A stretch of 64,000 nt of DNA from assembly GCF_000235425.2 (NCBI RefSeq), contig NZ_KI912267.1:64658-128657 (forward strand), read 5' to 3'. The position numbers and the translations under genes are program-made. The stretch comes from Pseudofrankia saprophytica (GTDB taxonomy: Bacteria > Actinomycetota > Actinomycetes > Frankiales > Frankiaceae). The notes beneath the pieces are model-generated. The model made no database searches. It was given only the letters and a program-made list of their open reading frames with translations, and was not told the DNA's origin. Within the stretch, counting starts at the first letter, position 1, and each line of letters starts with the position of its first letter. This document shows positions 18,411-29,770 of this stretch, one piece after another.

Positions 18411-19145
18411 CTATCCCTCGGAAACGAGCGGGCTGGAGGCGATCTCGGTGCCGTCGTCGAGCGCGGAGAGGCGGAAGTCCGCGAACACGTTCGGCGCGAC
18501 CTCCCGCAGCGCCCGCAGGACCGCGACGGCGAGCTCGCGGATCTCGACGTCCGCGGACTCGCTGGCGCGCATCGCGATGAAGTGCCGCCAGGCGCGGTAG
18601 TTGCCGGTGACGACGATCCTGGTCTCGGTGGCGTTCGGCAGCACCGCACGGGCGGCCTGCCGGGCCTGCTTGCGCCGCGACGTGGGCGCCGCGACCTCGG
18701 CGAAGTGCTTCTCCAGGCCTTCCAGCAGCTTCGAGTAGGCGGCCAGGGACGCGGCCGTCGCCTCCTCGAAGATCGCGTGCAGCTCCGGGTCGGCGGCGAT
18801 CACGTCCGGCTCGACCATCTCGGCGTCCCGCTCGGGCACGTAGCGCTGGGAGAGCTGGCTGTAGGAGAAGTGCCGGTGGCGGACCAGCTCGTGGGTGAGG
18901 CTGCGGGAGATGCCGGTGAAGTAGAGCGTGACGGTGCCGTGCTCGAGCACCGACAGGTGGCCCACCTCGAGGATGTGCCGCAGGTAGCCGGCGTTCGTCG
19001 CGGTCGCCGGGTTCGGCTTGCTCCAGCTCTGGTAGCAGGCCCGGCCCGCGAACTCGGCCAGCGCCTGGCCGCCGTCGGCGTCGGTCTCCCACGGCACGTC
19101 GGCCGGCGGGAGGAACTCCGTCCGCGCGATCACCTGAACTCGCAC
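18411..19145 (-). CDS. thyX: FAD-dependent thymidylate synthase
   Basis: Makes dTMP from dUMP using methylene-THF and FADH2, without forming dihydrofolate. The diagnostic ThyX motif [14 protein letters not shown] is present, as are HxxxEH-type [11 protein letters not shown] and [19 protein letters not shown]. The start is uncertain: the GTG at 19145 (244 aa) sits 4-5 nt after GGAGGT. The frame is open to 19274 but adds a Gly/Pro-rich leader unlike the family. In M. tuberculosis thyX is next to dapA; here it lies about 10 kb from dapA with xfp-ackA and the sigma pair between. Confidence 0.94.
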   Translation of the reverse strand: MRVQVIARTEFLPPADVPWETDADGGQALAEFAGRACYQSWSKPNPATATNAGYLRHILEVGHLSVLEHGTVTLYFTGISRSLTHELVRHRHFSYSQLSQRYVPERDAEMVEPDVIAADPELHAIFEEATAASLAAYSKLLEGLEKHFAEVAAPTSRRKQARQAARAVLPNATETRIVVTGNYRAWRHFIAMRASESADVEIRELAVAVLRALREVAPNVFADFRLSALDDGTEIASSPLVSEG

Positions 19146-19278
19146 TGCCACCTCCACGACCGACCCACCCGTTGCCGATCCACCGTAACCGCCGCCTACG
19201 ACACCCGGACCCGGGCCCGGACCAGTACGCGGACCTGTAACCGGTACCTGGTCGGACCGGGCCGAGGGAGGCAATGCG

Positions 19279-20595
19279 TCAGGGCGTCCAGGTCTCCGGG
19301 TCGGCGGGGGCCTGGTCGCCGGTGGCCATGTCCTTGACCTCGTGGTCGCGGCCGTCCTCGAACGGGGGGAACCACACCGCGCCGATGCCCTTGCGGGAGG
19401 CGTAGCGGATCTGCTTGGCGAGCTTGTCGGCCTGGTGGTAGGTCTCCACCTTCAGGCCGCGGGCACGCAGCCGGGCGGCCGTCGCGACCGCGGCGCGCCG
19501 GCGCTCGTCGCTCGGGATGACGACCAGGACGTCCGCGGGGCTCGCCGGGCCGGGCGTGATCAGGCCCTCGGCGACGAGCTTGGCGAAGATCCGCGTGAGG
19601 CCGATGGAGATGCCGACGCCGGGCAGGCTGCGCCGGATGAACGAGCCAGCCAGGTCGTCGTAGCGGCCGCCGGAGCAGATGCTGCCGAAGCCGGGCCAGT
19701 CGACGAACTTCGCCTCGTAGACCGTGCCCGTGTAGTAGTCCAGCCCGCGGGCGATCGACAGGTCGGCGACGACGCTGCCCGCCGGCAGGTCGGCGAGCTC
19801 GTCGAGGACGAACGACAGCTCGTCCAGGCCCTCGGAGAGCAGGTCGGACTTGACGCCCAGCCGGCCGACCGCCTCGATGACGCCGGCCGACCCGTCGGCC
19901 TTGACCGCCGCCAGGTCGAGCACCGCGCGGGCCTGCGTGGCGGACAGGCCCACCGTCCCGACGAGCAGCTTCTCGACGCCGTCCGCGCCGATCTTGTCGA
20001 GCTTGTCCGCGACCCGGATCACCGCCACCGGGTCGTCGATCCCGAGGCCCTCGTAGAAGCCCTGCAGCAGCTTGCGGTTGTTGACGTTCAGCGTCCAGGC
20101 CGGCACCCCGAGGTCGGTGAGCACCTCGTGGACGATGCGCGGCAGCTCGGCGTCGAAGTAGAGCGGCACCTGGTCGACGTTGATGACGTCGATGTCGCAC
20201 TGGGTGAACTCGCGGAACCGGCCCTCCTGCGGCCGCTCGCCTCGCCAGACCCGCTGGATCTGGTAGCGGCGGAACGGGAAGGCCAGCTCGTTGAAGTGCG
20301 CGGCGACGTAGCGGGCGAACGGCACCGTCAGGTCGAAGTGCAGCCCCAGCCGGCCGCTGTCGTCGCCCGTCTCGGCCTGCAGCCGGCGCAGCGCGTAGAC
20401 CTCCTGGGAGGTCTCGCCCTTCGCGGCGAGCACGTCGAGCGACTCGACCGACGGCGTCTCGACCGAGCAGAAGCCGTAGCGCTCGAAGGTCGCGCGGATC
20501 CGGTCGAGCCAGTTCTGCTCCACGGCCCGCACGCCGGGCAGCCATTCGGGGAAGCCACTGATCGGGACGGGCCTGACGATCGGGACATCGCTCAT
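19279..20595 (-). CDS. hisS: Histidine--tRNA ligase
   Basis: Class II aminoacyl-tRNA synthetase charging tRNA-His. It has 438 aa from the ATG at 20595 ([18 protein letters not shown]). Motif 2 is seen in [22 protein letters not shown], the histidine-A motif as [14 protein letters not shown], and a second signature as [13 protein letters not shown]; the C-terminal anticodon-binding domain spans roughly 330-420. The tail ([20 protein letters not shown]) differs from E. coli-type HisRS. The gene is divergent from the Hsp70 gene. Whether this is the only HisRS of the genome cannot be told here. Confidence 0.93.
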   Translation of the reverse strand: MSDVPIVRPVPISGFPEWLPGVRAVEQNWLDRIRATFERYGFCSVETPSVESLDVLAAKGETSQEVYALRRLQAETGDDSGRLGLHFDLTVPFARYVAAHFNELAFPFRRYQIQRVWRGERPQEGRFREFTQCDIDVINVDQVPLYFDAELPRIVHEVLTDLGVPAWTLNVNNRKLLQGFYEGLGIDDPVAVIRVADKLDKIGADGVEKLLVGTVGLSATQARAVLDLAAVKADGSAGVIEAVGRLGVKSDLLSEGLDELSFVLDELADLPAGSVVADLSIARGLDYYTGTVYEAKFVDWPGFGSICSGGRYDDLAGSFIRRSLPGVGISIGLTRIFAKLVAEGLITPGPASPADVLVVIPSDERRRAAVATAARLRARGLKVETYHQADKLAKQIRYASRKGIGAVWFPPFEDGRDHEVKDMATGDQAPADPETWTP

Positions 20596-20837
20596 CGCGG
20601 CGGAACCTGACCTCTCACATCGACTCGGATGGGTGGGAGACGACACACGGCATGGATCGCCGTGGTCGATCACCGATGTCGGGAGAGGTACACGCTGCGC
20701 ACTCTACCGGTTGCCGATGATCAGTCACGGGTCGAGCCACGGCGACGGGACGCCAACGGACGGTCGACGGGCGGTGGCCGGGAGTCCCTGTCAACGTCGC
20801 GCACCCGACGGCTGGCCACATGTGGTCCCGAAGCGGA

Positions 20838-20843
20838 TAGGTT
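20838..20843 (+). promoter_or_regulatory. Putative -10 element of the Hsp70 gene
   Basis: TAGGTT ends 7 nt before an in-frame GTG at 20851, the leaderless arrangement seen elsewhere in the window. No inverted-repeat HAIR or CIRCE-like heat-shock operator was seen in the roughly 250-base hisS-Hsp70 spacer. Confidence 0.4.
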
Positions 20844-20850
20844 TCTGGCC

Positions 20851-22722
20851 GTGCGCGCACGACGAGGGGGCTCATCCGGGCTGTCCGGTATGTCCGGCGA
20901 CGGCACGGTGTTCGGCATCGACCTCGGCACCACGTTCAGCTGCCTGGCCCGGGTCTCCCCCGCCGGCGAGGCAGAGATCGTGCCGCTGCTCGACGGCTCG
21001 ATGACCCTGCCCAGCGTCGTGCTGTTCGTCGGCCCCGACGACTACATCACCGGCGAGACCGCCCGCCAGCTCTCCCGCGCGCGGCCGGACGACGTGTGCT
21101 CGCTGGTCAAGCGGAAGATGGGCGAGGGCGACTGGCGGTTCGTGCCGGCCACAGCGCCGCCGGGAACGGCCTGGTCCGCCCCGGCGATCAGCGGCCTCAT
21201 CCTGGCGGCGCTGATCTCGGACGCGGAGCTCACCGGCGGCGAGCCGGTCCGCGACGTCGTCATCACCGTCCCGGCCTACTTCGGCGACGAGGAACGGCGG
21301 GCCACGGTGCTCGCCGGCGAGTACGCCGGGCTGAACGTCATCGACGTCATCAACGAGCCGACCGCCGCCGCGCTCTCCTATGGTTTCGCCCGTTTCGAGG
21401 TCGGCAACCGGCGCACCCTCGCGGGTCCCGGCGCCGCCGACGAGGAGGTCGCGCTCGTCTACGACCTGGGCGGTGGCACGTTCGACGTGACGATCGTCGA
21501 GCTCGCCGACCGCCGGGTCTCCGTCGTCGCGATCGACGGCGACCACCAGCTCGGCGGCGCCGACTGGGACGAGAAGCTGGTGCTGCACCTGGCGGACGCG
21601 TTCGCCGCCGCGCACCCGTCACTGCCCGACCTGCTCGACGACGGCGAGGCCACGCAGACGCTGACGCTCGCCGCCGAACGCGCCCGCCGCGAGCTCACCG
21701 ACAGCACGGCCACGACCGCGCGGATCGAGCACGCCGGCGCGAAGCTCGACGTCGAGCTGACCCGCGCCGAGCTCGAGCGGCTGACCGGGGGCCTGCTCGA
21801 CCGCACGATCACCCTCACGAAGGCCGCGGTCGAGGCCGCGCGGGCCCGCGGGGTGCGTGGCGTCGACCGGGTGCTGCTCGTCGGTGGCGCCTCGCGGATG
21901 CCGGCGGTGGGCCGGCGGCTGTCGGAGGAGTTCGGCGTCCCGGTCGAGCTCTCCGACCCCGACCTGGCGGTCGCGCGGGGTGCCGCCCTGTACGGCGAGA
22001 AGAAGGCGCTCGAACGCCTCGTCATCAACGACCTGGTGACCCGTGGCCAGCTGCCCGACGGCGCCGGCGTCGACGCCGCCGACCAGGCCGACCTGGAGGC
22101 CGCCTGCGGCCGGCTGGCCGAGGCGCTGGGCCTGCCCGCAGCGCGGGTTCGCCGCACCGTCGAGGTGCAGGTCGTCAACGTCATCTCGCGCGGCTTCGGG
22201 GTGCTCGCGCTCGACCGGTTCGGCGACCACGGCGCGGTCTTCCTGGTGCACCGCAACGACCGGCTGCCGGTGATCGTGCGCCGGCCGTTCGGCACGGTGC
22301 GCGACGACCAGGACGCCGTCACCGTCTACGTCGTCGAGCAGGCGGGCGGCACCGAGTCCCGCCGGATCGAGGACAACAAGATCATTGCCGCGGCCGAGAT
22401 CATCGGCATCCCGCCGGGCTACCCCGCCGGCACCGAGATCGAGATCACTTTCCGGATGGGCTTCGACGGGATGCTGGAGGTCACCGCCCGGCACGAGGGG
22501 CTGGCCGACCAGCCGCTGACCGTGCGGGTGGAGACGTCCGCGGCGCTGAGCCAGGCCGACGTCGCCAGGGAACGCGAACAGGTCGCGCGGGCACGGCGCT
22601 CCAGGGATGCCGGCCGGGCCGCCAAGCCCGGCGAGAAGCCCGGCGGCAGCCCCGACCCCGGCGGCCCGGGGCCGGGCTTCGGGCGCGGCGGACTCGGCGG
22701 TCCGCCGACCGGATGGACCTGA
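20851..22722 (+). CDS. Hsp70-family chaperone (DnaK-like, non-canonical)
   Basis: Actin-fold ATPase of the Hsp70 family, 623 aa from GTG 20851 or 610 aa from the in-frame ATG at 20890 (MSGDGTVFGIDLGTTFS). Nucleotide-binding motifs: GIDLGTTFSCLA (phosphate 1), VYDLGGGTFDVTIVE (phosphate 2), VLLVGGASRMPAV (adenosine), INEPTAAALSYGFA (connect). The substrate-binding half is shorter and diverged; the C-terminus is a charged linker and a Gly/Pro tail (GEKPGGSPDPGGPGPGFG) with no EEVD-like end. It is not the housekeeping dnaK, which usually heads dnaK-grpE-dnaJ; no grpE is here. The stop overlaps the next gene by 10 bases, so the two are co-translated. Confidence 0.85.
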   Translation: MRARRGGSSGLSGMSGDGTVFGIDLGTTFSCLARVSPAGEAEIVPLLDGSMTLPSVVLFVGPDDYITGETARQLSRARPDDVCSLVKRKMGEGDWRFVPATAPPGTAWSAPAISGLILAALISDAELTGGEPVRDVVITVPAYFGDEERRATVLAGEYAGLNVIDVINEPTAAALSYGFARFEVGNRRTLAGPGAADEEVALVYDLGGGTFDVTIVELADRRVSVVAIDGDHQLGGADWDEKLVLHLADAFAAAHPSLPDLLDDGEATQTLTLAAERARRELTDSTATTARIEHAGAKLDVELTRAELERLTGGLLDRTITLTKAAVEAARARGVRGVDRVLLVGGASRMPAVGRRLSEEFGVPVELSDPDLAVARGAALYGEKKALERLVINDLVTRGQLPDGAGVDAADQADLEAACGRLAEALGLPAARVRRTVEVQVVNVISRGFGVLALDRFGDHGAVFLVHRNDRLPVIVRRPFGTVRDDQDAVTVYVVEQAGGTESRRIEDNKIIAAAEIIGIPPGYPAGTEIEITFRMGFDGMLEVTARHEGLADQPLTVRVETSAALSQADVAREREQVARARRSRDAGRAAKPGEKPGGSPDPGGPGPGFGRGGLGGPPTGWT

Positions 22723-25004
22723 CCATGCGGCCGTTCGACGCCAACGACTACCGCAGCCGGGTGCTCGCGCCCATCCACGCCCGGGGCGGCGCGGAGCACA
22801 GTGACCCGTTCGAGATCTACGACATACCGCTGGAAGACGTCGCCGCCCTCGACGACGCGGCCGTCACCGCCCGGATCGACGAGGTCTGGGCGTTCTGGCA
22901 GCGCAGCCGCGACCATCCCCGCTACCGGGGCGTCGTGCTCGCCCTGCTGGCCCGGCACAGCGAGCTCACGGAGGCGCTGAGGACCCGCGCGGCCCGCACG
23001 GAGCTCGCCGCGCGGGTGGCCCAGGCCAGGGCGGAACGCGAGGACGGTCGGTTCGCCGCCGTGGACGCGGCCGTGGCGCGGCTCGTCGAGCGGTTCGGCG
23101 GGCTGCCCGAGGACAAGATCCCGGGCCTGCGGAAGATCGCCAGGGACGCCGGCCTCGGCGACGACGAGTTCGAGCGGCGCATCGCGCGCCACCGCCGGGT
23201 CGGGGCCGGCGCGGCCGAGCGCACCACCCGGCGGCCGGTGCCGCCGGAGGTGCTCCGCCAGGTCCGCTCGGACCTCGACGAGCTGGGCCGGATCGTCGGC
23301 GAGGACCCGCCGCGCAGCCTGTTCGAGCTGCTCGGCGTGCCCCCGGGCACCGACCGGGACGCGATCCGCGCGATGCGCGACGAGGCCCTCGCCCGCAACC
23401 GCGCCCGCCGGCCCGACCGGCGCCGCGCCCTGCTGGACGACCTGCTCGCCGCCGTGACCAACCTGCTCGTCGACGGCGACCCCGAGGCGTACCTCGACGG
23501 GCTCGCCGCGGCGGCGGCCGACCTGCTGCGGCCGCGGCTGGCGGCCGCGGTGCTGGTCGAGGACCGGCTGCTGCCGGCCGACGCCGCCGCGCTGGTCACA
23601 GCCGCGCAGGCTGAGGGGCTCGACCCAGCCCGGGCGGCCGCGGTCGTGCGGGCGCTTGCCCGCGAGGCCGGCGTCGACGACGCGGGCGTCGCCACTCCGG
23701 CCGACAGCCGGGACACCCGGCGGGCCGATTCCCGCGCGGGACCCCGCGCCGGCGCGCGAACGACGCCGCCCGTGCTCACGACGCCCTCCGTGCCCCCGGC
23801 GCGAGGCGGGTCGGACGACTGGACGGGCGCCGACCCGCCACCCGACTGGCGCGACGCGCTCACCCTGGCCCGGACGGCGCTGGCGGCCGGTACGCCGATC
23901 GCGGCCAGCGACCAGCTCGCGCGCGCCCTGGAGATCGCCGGCAGCGCGCTGCCGCCGATCCGCTCGCTCGGCGACGAGATCGAGACGGCCATCCGGCGTG
24001 CCGGCGAGCGATGGGCGGAGCTGGCCCGGGCCGTCGCGGACCGACGCCTGGCGCAGGCCAGGCGGCTGGCCGCCGACCTCGCCAGGACCGGGCGGGACGT
24101 ACCCGGTCCCGACGGGGCGGAGCTCACCACCGTGACCGAGGCCATCGAAGCCGGCCACCGCCGCGCCGACGAGCTGCTCGCGTCCGCGGCCACGACCGCG
24201 CCGGCCGAACGCGCCGCCCTGGCGCTCGCGGCGCTCGACCTCGTCGCGGACTCCGCCGAGGCGCGTGACCTGCTCGCCGAGAACCTCGCCCCGCCGACGG
24301 CGCTGGTCGTCATCCGCGGCTCGGGCGCCGTCGAGATCCGGTGGGCGCCGTCCGCAACGCCCGCGGCGCGCTACCGGGTCACCCGCGTCGGCGCCGACGG
24401 CGCGACCCGCACCGTCGGCATGACCGAGGCGACCTTCATCGAGGACGGCGGGGTCCCGGCCGGCGCCGAGCTACCGGGCTACGAGGTCCGCGCCGGCGTC
24501 GGCGGTGCCTGGTCGCGACCCGCCGTCTGGCCGACCCCCACCGGCGCGGCCGACGACCGGTCGCCGGGCGCGCTGACCGAACAGACCGGGAGTACGTCCG
24601 GCACGGCTGGCACGTCCGGCGCCGCCGCCGGCGCGCCGCCTGAGGCCGCGGACGACGACCGGACCCAGCTGATCGCGCGCACGCCCGCCGACGCCCTGGA
24701 GCCGGCGCGTGACCTCGCCATCGTCGCGGGCAGGCTGCGGTGGACCTGGCCGGACGGCTGCACCGAGGTCATCGTGACCTGGCGCCAGGACGCCCCGCCC
24801 ATCGCCGCGAACGACCCGGTGGCCCAGTCCCGCAAGGTCACCAACACCCGCTACGAGCTCGACGGCGGCTTCACCCTGCCCGCCACGCGCCCCCTGCACG
24901 TCGCCGTCTTCGGCTGCCTGCGCGACCCCGCCGGCCGCCTCGTCGTCGCCTCGACCGCCTCCCCCGACGCGCGCCGCCACCTCCCGGCCCGCGACCGCCT
25001 CTGA
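22713..25004 (+). CDS. Hsp70-coupled protein with degenerate J-like and Fn3-like regions
   Basis: I do not recognise a named family. 763 aa from ATG 22713, or 759 from ATG 22725. Regions: an N-terminal helical part (1-165; DPFEIYDIPLEDVAAL, then GLPEDKIPGLRKIARDAGL); a J-domain-like helix pair at about 205-250 (SLFELLGVPPGTDRDAIRAM) without the HPD tripeptide; Ala-rich helical repeats (about 250-520); and one or two Fn3-like beta domains near the C-terminus (about 530-610 and 670-760; VEIRWAPSATPAARYRVTRV, LRWTWPDGCTEVIVTWRQ). Linkers are disordered. Tight overlap with the Hsp70 gene suggests a dedicated co-chaperone or client-recruiting scaffold; that is inference. Confidence 0.7.
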   Translation: MDLTMRPFDANDYRSRVLAPIHARGGAEHSDPFEIYDIPLEDVAALDDAAVTARIDEVWAFWQRSRDHPRYRGVVLALLARHSELTEALRTRAARTELAARVAQARAEREDGRFAAVDAAVARLVERFGGLPEDKIPGLRKIARDAGLGDDEFERRIARHRRVGAGAAERTTRRPVPPEVLRQVRSDLDELGRIVGEDPPRSLFELLGVPPGTDRDAIRAMRDEALARNRARRPDRRRALLDDLLAAVTNLLVDGDPEAYLDGLAAAAADLLRPRLAAAVLVEDRLLPADAAALVTAAQAEGLDPARAAAVVRALAREAGVDDAGVATPADSRDTRRADSRAGPRAGARTTPPVLTTPSVPPARGGSDDWTGADPPPDWRDALTLARTALAAGTPIAASDQLARALEIAGSALPPIRSLGDEIETAIRRAGERWAELARAVADRRLAQARRLAADLARTGRDVPGPDGAELTTVTEAIEAGHRRADELLASAATTAPAERAALALAALDLVADSAEARDLLAENLAPPTALVVIRGSGAVEIRWAPSATPAARYRVTRVGADGATRTVGMTEATFIEDGGVPAGAELPGYEVRAGVGGAWSRPAVWPTPTGAADDRSPGALTEQTGSTSGTAGTSGAAAGAPPEAADDDRTQLIARTPADALEPARDLAIVAGRLRWTWPDGCTEVIVTWRQDAPPIAANDPVAQSRKVTNTRYELDGGFTLPATRPLHVAVFGCLRDPAGRLVVASTASPDARRHLPARDRL

Positions 25005-25017
25005 CCCGTCGGTAGGG

Positions 25018-25812
<795 letters not shown>

Positions 25813-25853
25813 TCAGCGTAGCGACCTGGCGGGGGAGCATCCGATCTTGCGCG

Positions 25854-27224
25854 CTAGGAGACCAGCGCGGTGAAGTCGTTGTCGTTCTTGAAGGGGCCGA
25901 TGACGCCCAGGCCCCATGGCTGCGCGACGAGCTCGCCGGCGATCGCCTGGACCTCCTGGAGGGTCACCGCGTCCACCCGCTCGAGCACCTGGTCGACGGA
26001 GAGCAGCTCGCCGTGGACGAGCTCGCCCTTCCCAAGCCGGCTCATCCGCGAGCCGGTGTCCTCCAGCCCGAGGACGAGCGAGCCGCGGGTCTGGCCACGG
26101 GCCCGGTCGAGCTCGGCCGGGGTGATGCCGTGCTCCGCGATCCGGCGGACCTCGTCGCGGCAGATCTCCAGCACCTCGCGGGCCCGCTTGGGCGTGCAGC
26201 CGGCGTAAAGGCCGAACAGGCCGGCGTCGGCGAAGTGCGAGGCGAACGAGTAGACGGAGTAGGCGAGGCCCCGCTTCTCGCGCACCTCCTGGAACAGCCG
26301 CGAGCTCATGCCGCCGCCGAGCGCCGTCGAGAGCAGGCCGAGGGCGAACCGGCGCGGGTCCCGCCGGGACATCCCCGCGGTGCCGAGCACGACGTTGGCC
26401 TGCTCGGTCGGCCGGCGCGAGACCAGCAGACCGGGCTTGCCCGGGTAGCCGTAGGCGCCGCCGCGCGGCCCGGCGGCGTCCGCGGGGCCGGAGAGCTTCT
26501 CGGCGAACGCCTCGGCGACCAGCGCGAGCGTCCGGTCGTGGTCGATGTTGCCCGCGATCGCGACCACGAGGGCCGGCGGGGCGTAACGGGCGCGGTAGTA
26601 GTCGGCGATCGTGTCCCGGCCGAGCGACTCGATCGAGGCGATCGTGCCGAGCACCGGCCGGCCGAGCGACGACGAGCCGAGCACGGCCTCGGCGAAGACG
26701 TCGTGGACGACGTCGCCGGGGTCGTCCTCGTGCATGGCGATCTCCTCGAGGATCACGCCACGCTCGGCCTCGACGTCATCCGCGGTGATCAGCGAGTTCG
26801 CGACCATGTCGCACACGACGTCGATCGCCATCGGCAGGTCCTCGTCGAGGACCCGCGCGTAGTAGCAGGTGTACTCCTTGGCGGTGAAGGCGTTGAGGTC
26901 GCCGCCGACCGCCTCGACCGAGGCGCTGATGGCGAGCGCGTCCCGGCTCGGCGTGCCCTTGAACAGCAGATGCTCCAGGAAGTGCGAGCAGCCGGCCGTC
27001 GCCGGGTCCTCGTCTCGCGAGCCGACGCCCACCCAGATGCCCACCGCCGCGGACCGAACGCCGGGGATGTGCTCGGTAAGCACCCGCAGACCGCCGGGCA
27101 GGACCGTGCGCCGCACGGCCCCGGCCAGCAGCTGTTCGGTCGGCTGCCCGGAGAGCAGCGCCGCGGCCCGCGTGGGCGGGACCTGGGTCGTGTCGGTCTG
27201 CGTCACAGCCTCTACCTTGGTCAC
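25854..27224 (-). CDS. M16-family zinc metalloprotease (PepR-like)
   Basis: Single-chain insulinase/processing-peptidase homologue (about 456 aa) with the inverted zinc motif HxxEH (GCSHFLEHLLFKGT) and the distal glutamate (EAERGVILEEIAMHEDD). The N- and C-terminal M16 lobes are both present (R/Y region: EVREKRGLAYSVYSFASHF). In M. tuberculosis the homologue Rv2782c also follows pnp (Rv2783c), which supports the assignment. The start is uncertain: GTG at 27224 is chosen; a GTG 6 codons later has AGAGG upstream, and the frame is open to 27299. It is probably co-transcribed with pnp; the spacer is about 180 bases. Confidence 0.92.
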   Translation of the reverse strand: MTKVEAVTQTDTTQVPPTRAAALLSGQPTEQLLAGAVRRTVLPGGLRVLTEHIPGVRSAAVGIWVGVGSRDEDPATAGCSHFLEHLLFKGTPSRDALAISASVEAVGGDLNAFTAKEYTCYYARVLDEDLPMAIDVVCDMVANSLITADDVEAERGVILEEIAMHEDDPGDVVHDVFAEAVLGSSSLGRPVLGTIASIESLGRDTIADYYRARYAPPALVVAIAGNIDHDRTLALVAEAFAEKLSGPADAAGPRGGAYGYPGKPGLLVSRRPTEQANVVLGTAGMSRRDPRRFALGLLSTALGGGMSSRLFQEVREKRGLAYSVYSFASHFADAGLFGLYAGCTPKRAREVLEICRDEVRRIAEHGITPAELDRARGQTRGSLVLGLEDTGSRMSRLGKGELVHGELLSVDQVLERVDAVTLQEVQAIAGELVAQPWGLGVIGPFKNDNDFTALVS

Positions 27225-27405
27225 TCCGCTGGGTCCGGCGGGCCGTCCGCCCCTGCCGGCATGAGGATCATCCATCGAGCGAGCCCGACACGAAAGCAAA
27301 GCTCCTCATTCCGGGGGACATTCCGGAAGGAGAGGCGACATGGCCACCCGTGGCCGGTCCGCGGCTGCGGACCGGCGACGGGCAGGCGCACGGCGCGTCA
27401 ATCTG

Positions 27406-29604
27406 TCACGCGCTGGCCGTGGCGTTCTCCTCGGCCGCGGGCGACAGGCTGATCTTGCCTCGGCTGTCGATCTCGGTGATCTCGACCTGCAGCTTCTGGC
27501 CGACGTTGAGCACGTCCTCGACCTTCTCGACCCGCTTGCCGCCGGAGAGCTGCTTGAGCTTGCTGACGTGCAGCAGCCCGTCCTTGCCCGGGGTGAGCGA
27601 CACGAAGGCGCCGAAGTTCGTGATCTTCACGATCGTGCCGAGGTAGCGCTCGCCGATCTCGGGCATCTGCGGGTTGGCGATCGCGTTGATGGCACTGCGC
27701 GCCGTCTCCGCCGACGTACCGTCGGCCGCGCCGATGTAGATCGTGCCGTCGTCCTCGACGGTGATCTCGGCGCCGCTGTCGGCCTGGATCTGGTTGATCA
27801 TCTTGCCCTTCGGGCCGATGACCTCGCCGATCTTGTCCACCGGGATCTTCACCGAGATGACCCGCGGGGCGTGCTCGGACATCTCGTCCGGCCCCTCGAT
27901 GGCCTCGGCCATGACGTCCAGGATCGCGAACCGAGCGGCCCGGGCCTGCTGCAGCGCCCCCGCCAGCACGTTCGCCGGGATGCCGTCCAGCTTGGTGTCC
28001 AGCTGCAGCGCGGTGACGAAGTCCCGGGTGCCGGCGACCTTGAAGTCCATGTCGCCGTAGGCGTCCTCGGCCCCGAGGATGTCGGTCAGCGTGACGTAGC
28101 TGTCACCCTCGCGGATGAGGCCCATCGCGATGCCCGCGACCGGCGCCCGCAGCGGCACACCGGCGTTGAGCAGCGACAGCGTGCTCGCGCACACCGAGCC
28201 CATCGACGTCGAGCCGTTGGAGCTGAGCGCCTCGGAGACCTGGCGGATCGCGTAGGGGAACTCCTCGCGACTCGGCAGCACCGGCAGCAGCGCCCGCTCG
28301 GCGAGCGCGCCATGGCCGATCTCGCGGCGCTTCGGCGAGCCGACCCGACCGGTCTCGCCGGTCGAGTACGGCGGGAAGTTGTAGTTGTGCATGTAGCGCT
28401 TGGTGCGATCCGGGTTGAGCGTGTCGACGGTCTGCTCCATCCGGAGCATCGCCAGCGTGGTGACGCCCAGGATCTGGGTCTCGCCCCGCTCGAACAGCGC
28501 CGAGCCGTGCACCCGCGGCACGTAGTCGACCTCGGCCGACAGCGCGCGGATCTCGGTGGTGCTGCGGCCGTCGATGCGCAGGCCGTCCTCGACGACCCGC
28601 CTGCGGACCAGCTTCTTGGTCAGCGCGCGGTACGCCGCGCCGATCTCCTTGTCCCTGCCGTCGAACTGCGAGCCGACCTTCTCGACCGCGAGCGCCTTGA
28701 CCCGGTCGAGCTCGTTCTCGCGCTCTTGCTTGCCGGCGATCCGCAGCGCCGCGGCGAGCTCGTCGCCGACGGCCGCGGTGAGCACCTCGAGCACGTCGTC
28801 GCCGTAGTCCAGGAACACCGGGTACTCGCGGACCGGCTTGGCCGCGGAGGCGGCCAGCTCGCGCTGGGCGCGGCACAGCTCGCGGATCGCGGGCTTGGCG
28901 GCCTCGAGGCCCGCCGCGACGATCTCCTCGGTCGGCGCCGGGGCGCCGCCCTCGACCAGCGCCACCGTGCCCGGCGTCGCCTCCGCCTCGACCATCATGA
29001 TCGCGACGTCGGAGTCGTCCTCCAGGACGCGCCCGGCGACGACCATGTCGAAGGTCGCGCGGGCGAGCTCGGTGTGCGTCGGGAACGCCACCCACTGGCC
29101 GTCGACGTAGCCGACCCGGGTCGCGCCGACCGGGCCGGTGAACGGCAGGCCGGCGAGCAGCGTCGACGCGCTGGCCGCGTTGATCGCGACCACGTCGTAG
29201 AGCGTGTCCGGGTCGAGCGCGAGCACGGTCTCGACGACCTGGATCTCGTTGCGCAGGCCCTTGGCGAACGACGGGCGCAGCGGCCGGTCGATCAGCCGGC
29301 AGGTCAGGATCGCGTCCTCGCTGGGCCGGCCCTCGCGGCGGAAGAACGAGCCGGGAATGCGCCCGGCCGCGTACATCCGCTCCTCGACGTCGACCGTCAG
29401 CGGGAAGAAGTCCAGGTTCTCCTTGGGCTGCTTGCTGACCGTCGTTGCGGACAGCACCATCGTGTCGCCCAGGTAGGCGACCACGGAGCCCGCGGCCTGC
29501 TTGGCCAGCCGGCCGGTCTCGAACCGGATCGTCCGGGCGCCCAGCGGGGTGTTGACGACCGCCTCGGTCGCCGTTGTCGAGTCATCCACTCGTTTGTCCT
29601 CCAT
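27406..29604 (-). CDS. pnp: Polyribonucleotide nucleotidyltransferase (PNPase)
   Basis: Phosphorolytic 3'-5' exoribonuclease and polyadenylating enzyme of mRNA decay. It has 732 aa from the ATG at 29604 (AGAGG just upstream). Two RNase PH domains are visible (first around [19 protein letters not shown]; second around [14 protein letters not shown], with [10 protein letters not shown] and [18 protein letters not shown]), separated by the helical linker. The C-terminal KH ([13 protein letters not shown]) and S1 domains ([15 protein letters not shown]) follow. It lies downstream of rpsO, the near-universal order. The 216-base rpsO-pnp spacer holds alternative hairpins that may mediate autoregulation. 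Confidence 0.97.
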   Translation of the reverse strand: MEDKRVDDSTTATEAVVNTPLGARTIRFETGRLAKQAAGSVVAYLGDTMVLSATTVSKQPKENLDFFPLTVDVEERMYAAGRIPGSFFRREGRPSEDAILTCRLIDRPLRPSFAKGLRNEIQVVETVLALDPDTLYDVVAINAASASTLLAGLPFTGPVGATRVGYVDGQWVAFPTHTELARATFDMVVAGRVLEDDSDVAIMMVEAEATPGTVALVEGGAPAPTEEIVAAGLEAAKPAIRELCRAQRELAASAAKPVREYPVFLDYGDDVLEVLTAAVGDELAAALRIAGKQERENELDRVKALAVEKVGSQFDGRDKEIGAAYRALTKKLVRRRVVEDGLRIDGRSTTEIRALSAEVDYVPRVHGSALFERGETQILGVTTLAMLRMEQTVDTLNPDRTKRYMHNYNFPPYSTGETGRVGSPKRREIGHGALAERALLPVLPSREEFPYAIRQVSEALSSNGSTSMGSVCASTLSLLNAGVPLRAPVAGIAMGLIREGDSYVTLTDILGAEDAYGDMDFKVAGTRDFVTALQLDTKLDGIPANVLAGALQQARAARFAILDVMAEAIEGPDEMSEHAPRVISVKIPVDKIGEVIGPKGKMINQIQADSGAEITVEDDGTIYIGAADGTSAETARSAINAIANPQMPEIGERYLGTIVKITNFGAFVSLTPGKDGLLHVSKLKQLSGGKRVEKVEDVLNVGQKLQVEITEIDSRGKISLSPAAEENATASA

Positions 29605-29770
29605 CCTCTTCGCCTGCCCGGTACGAGGCGTGGGGATGCCGGTGCTCAGTCGTCGCCCTCGGGATACCCGCTTCGGCCTGGTGGCCATGCGGGGCCCGGG
29701 AGTCACGACCGAGGACCGGCGACTCGCGCCGCCTCGAACCCGGTCAGGTCCTCCGCCACGTCGAGAGACC

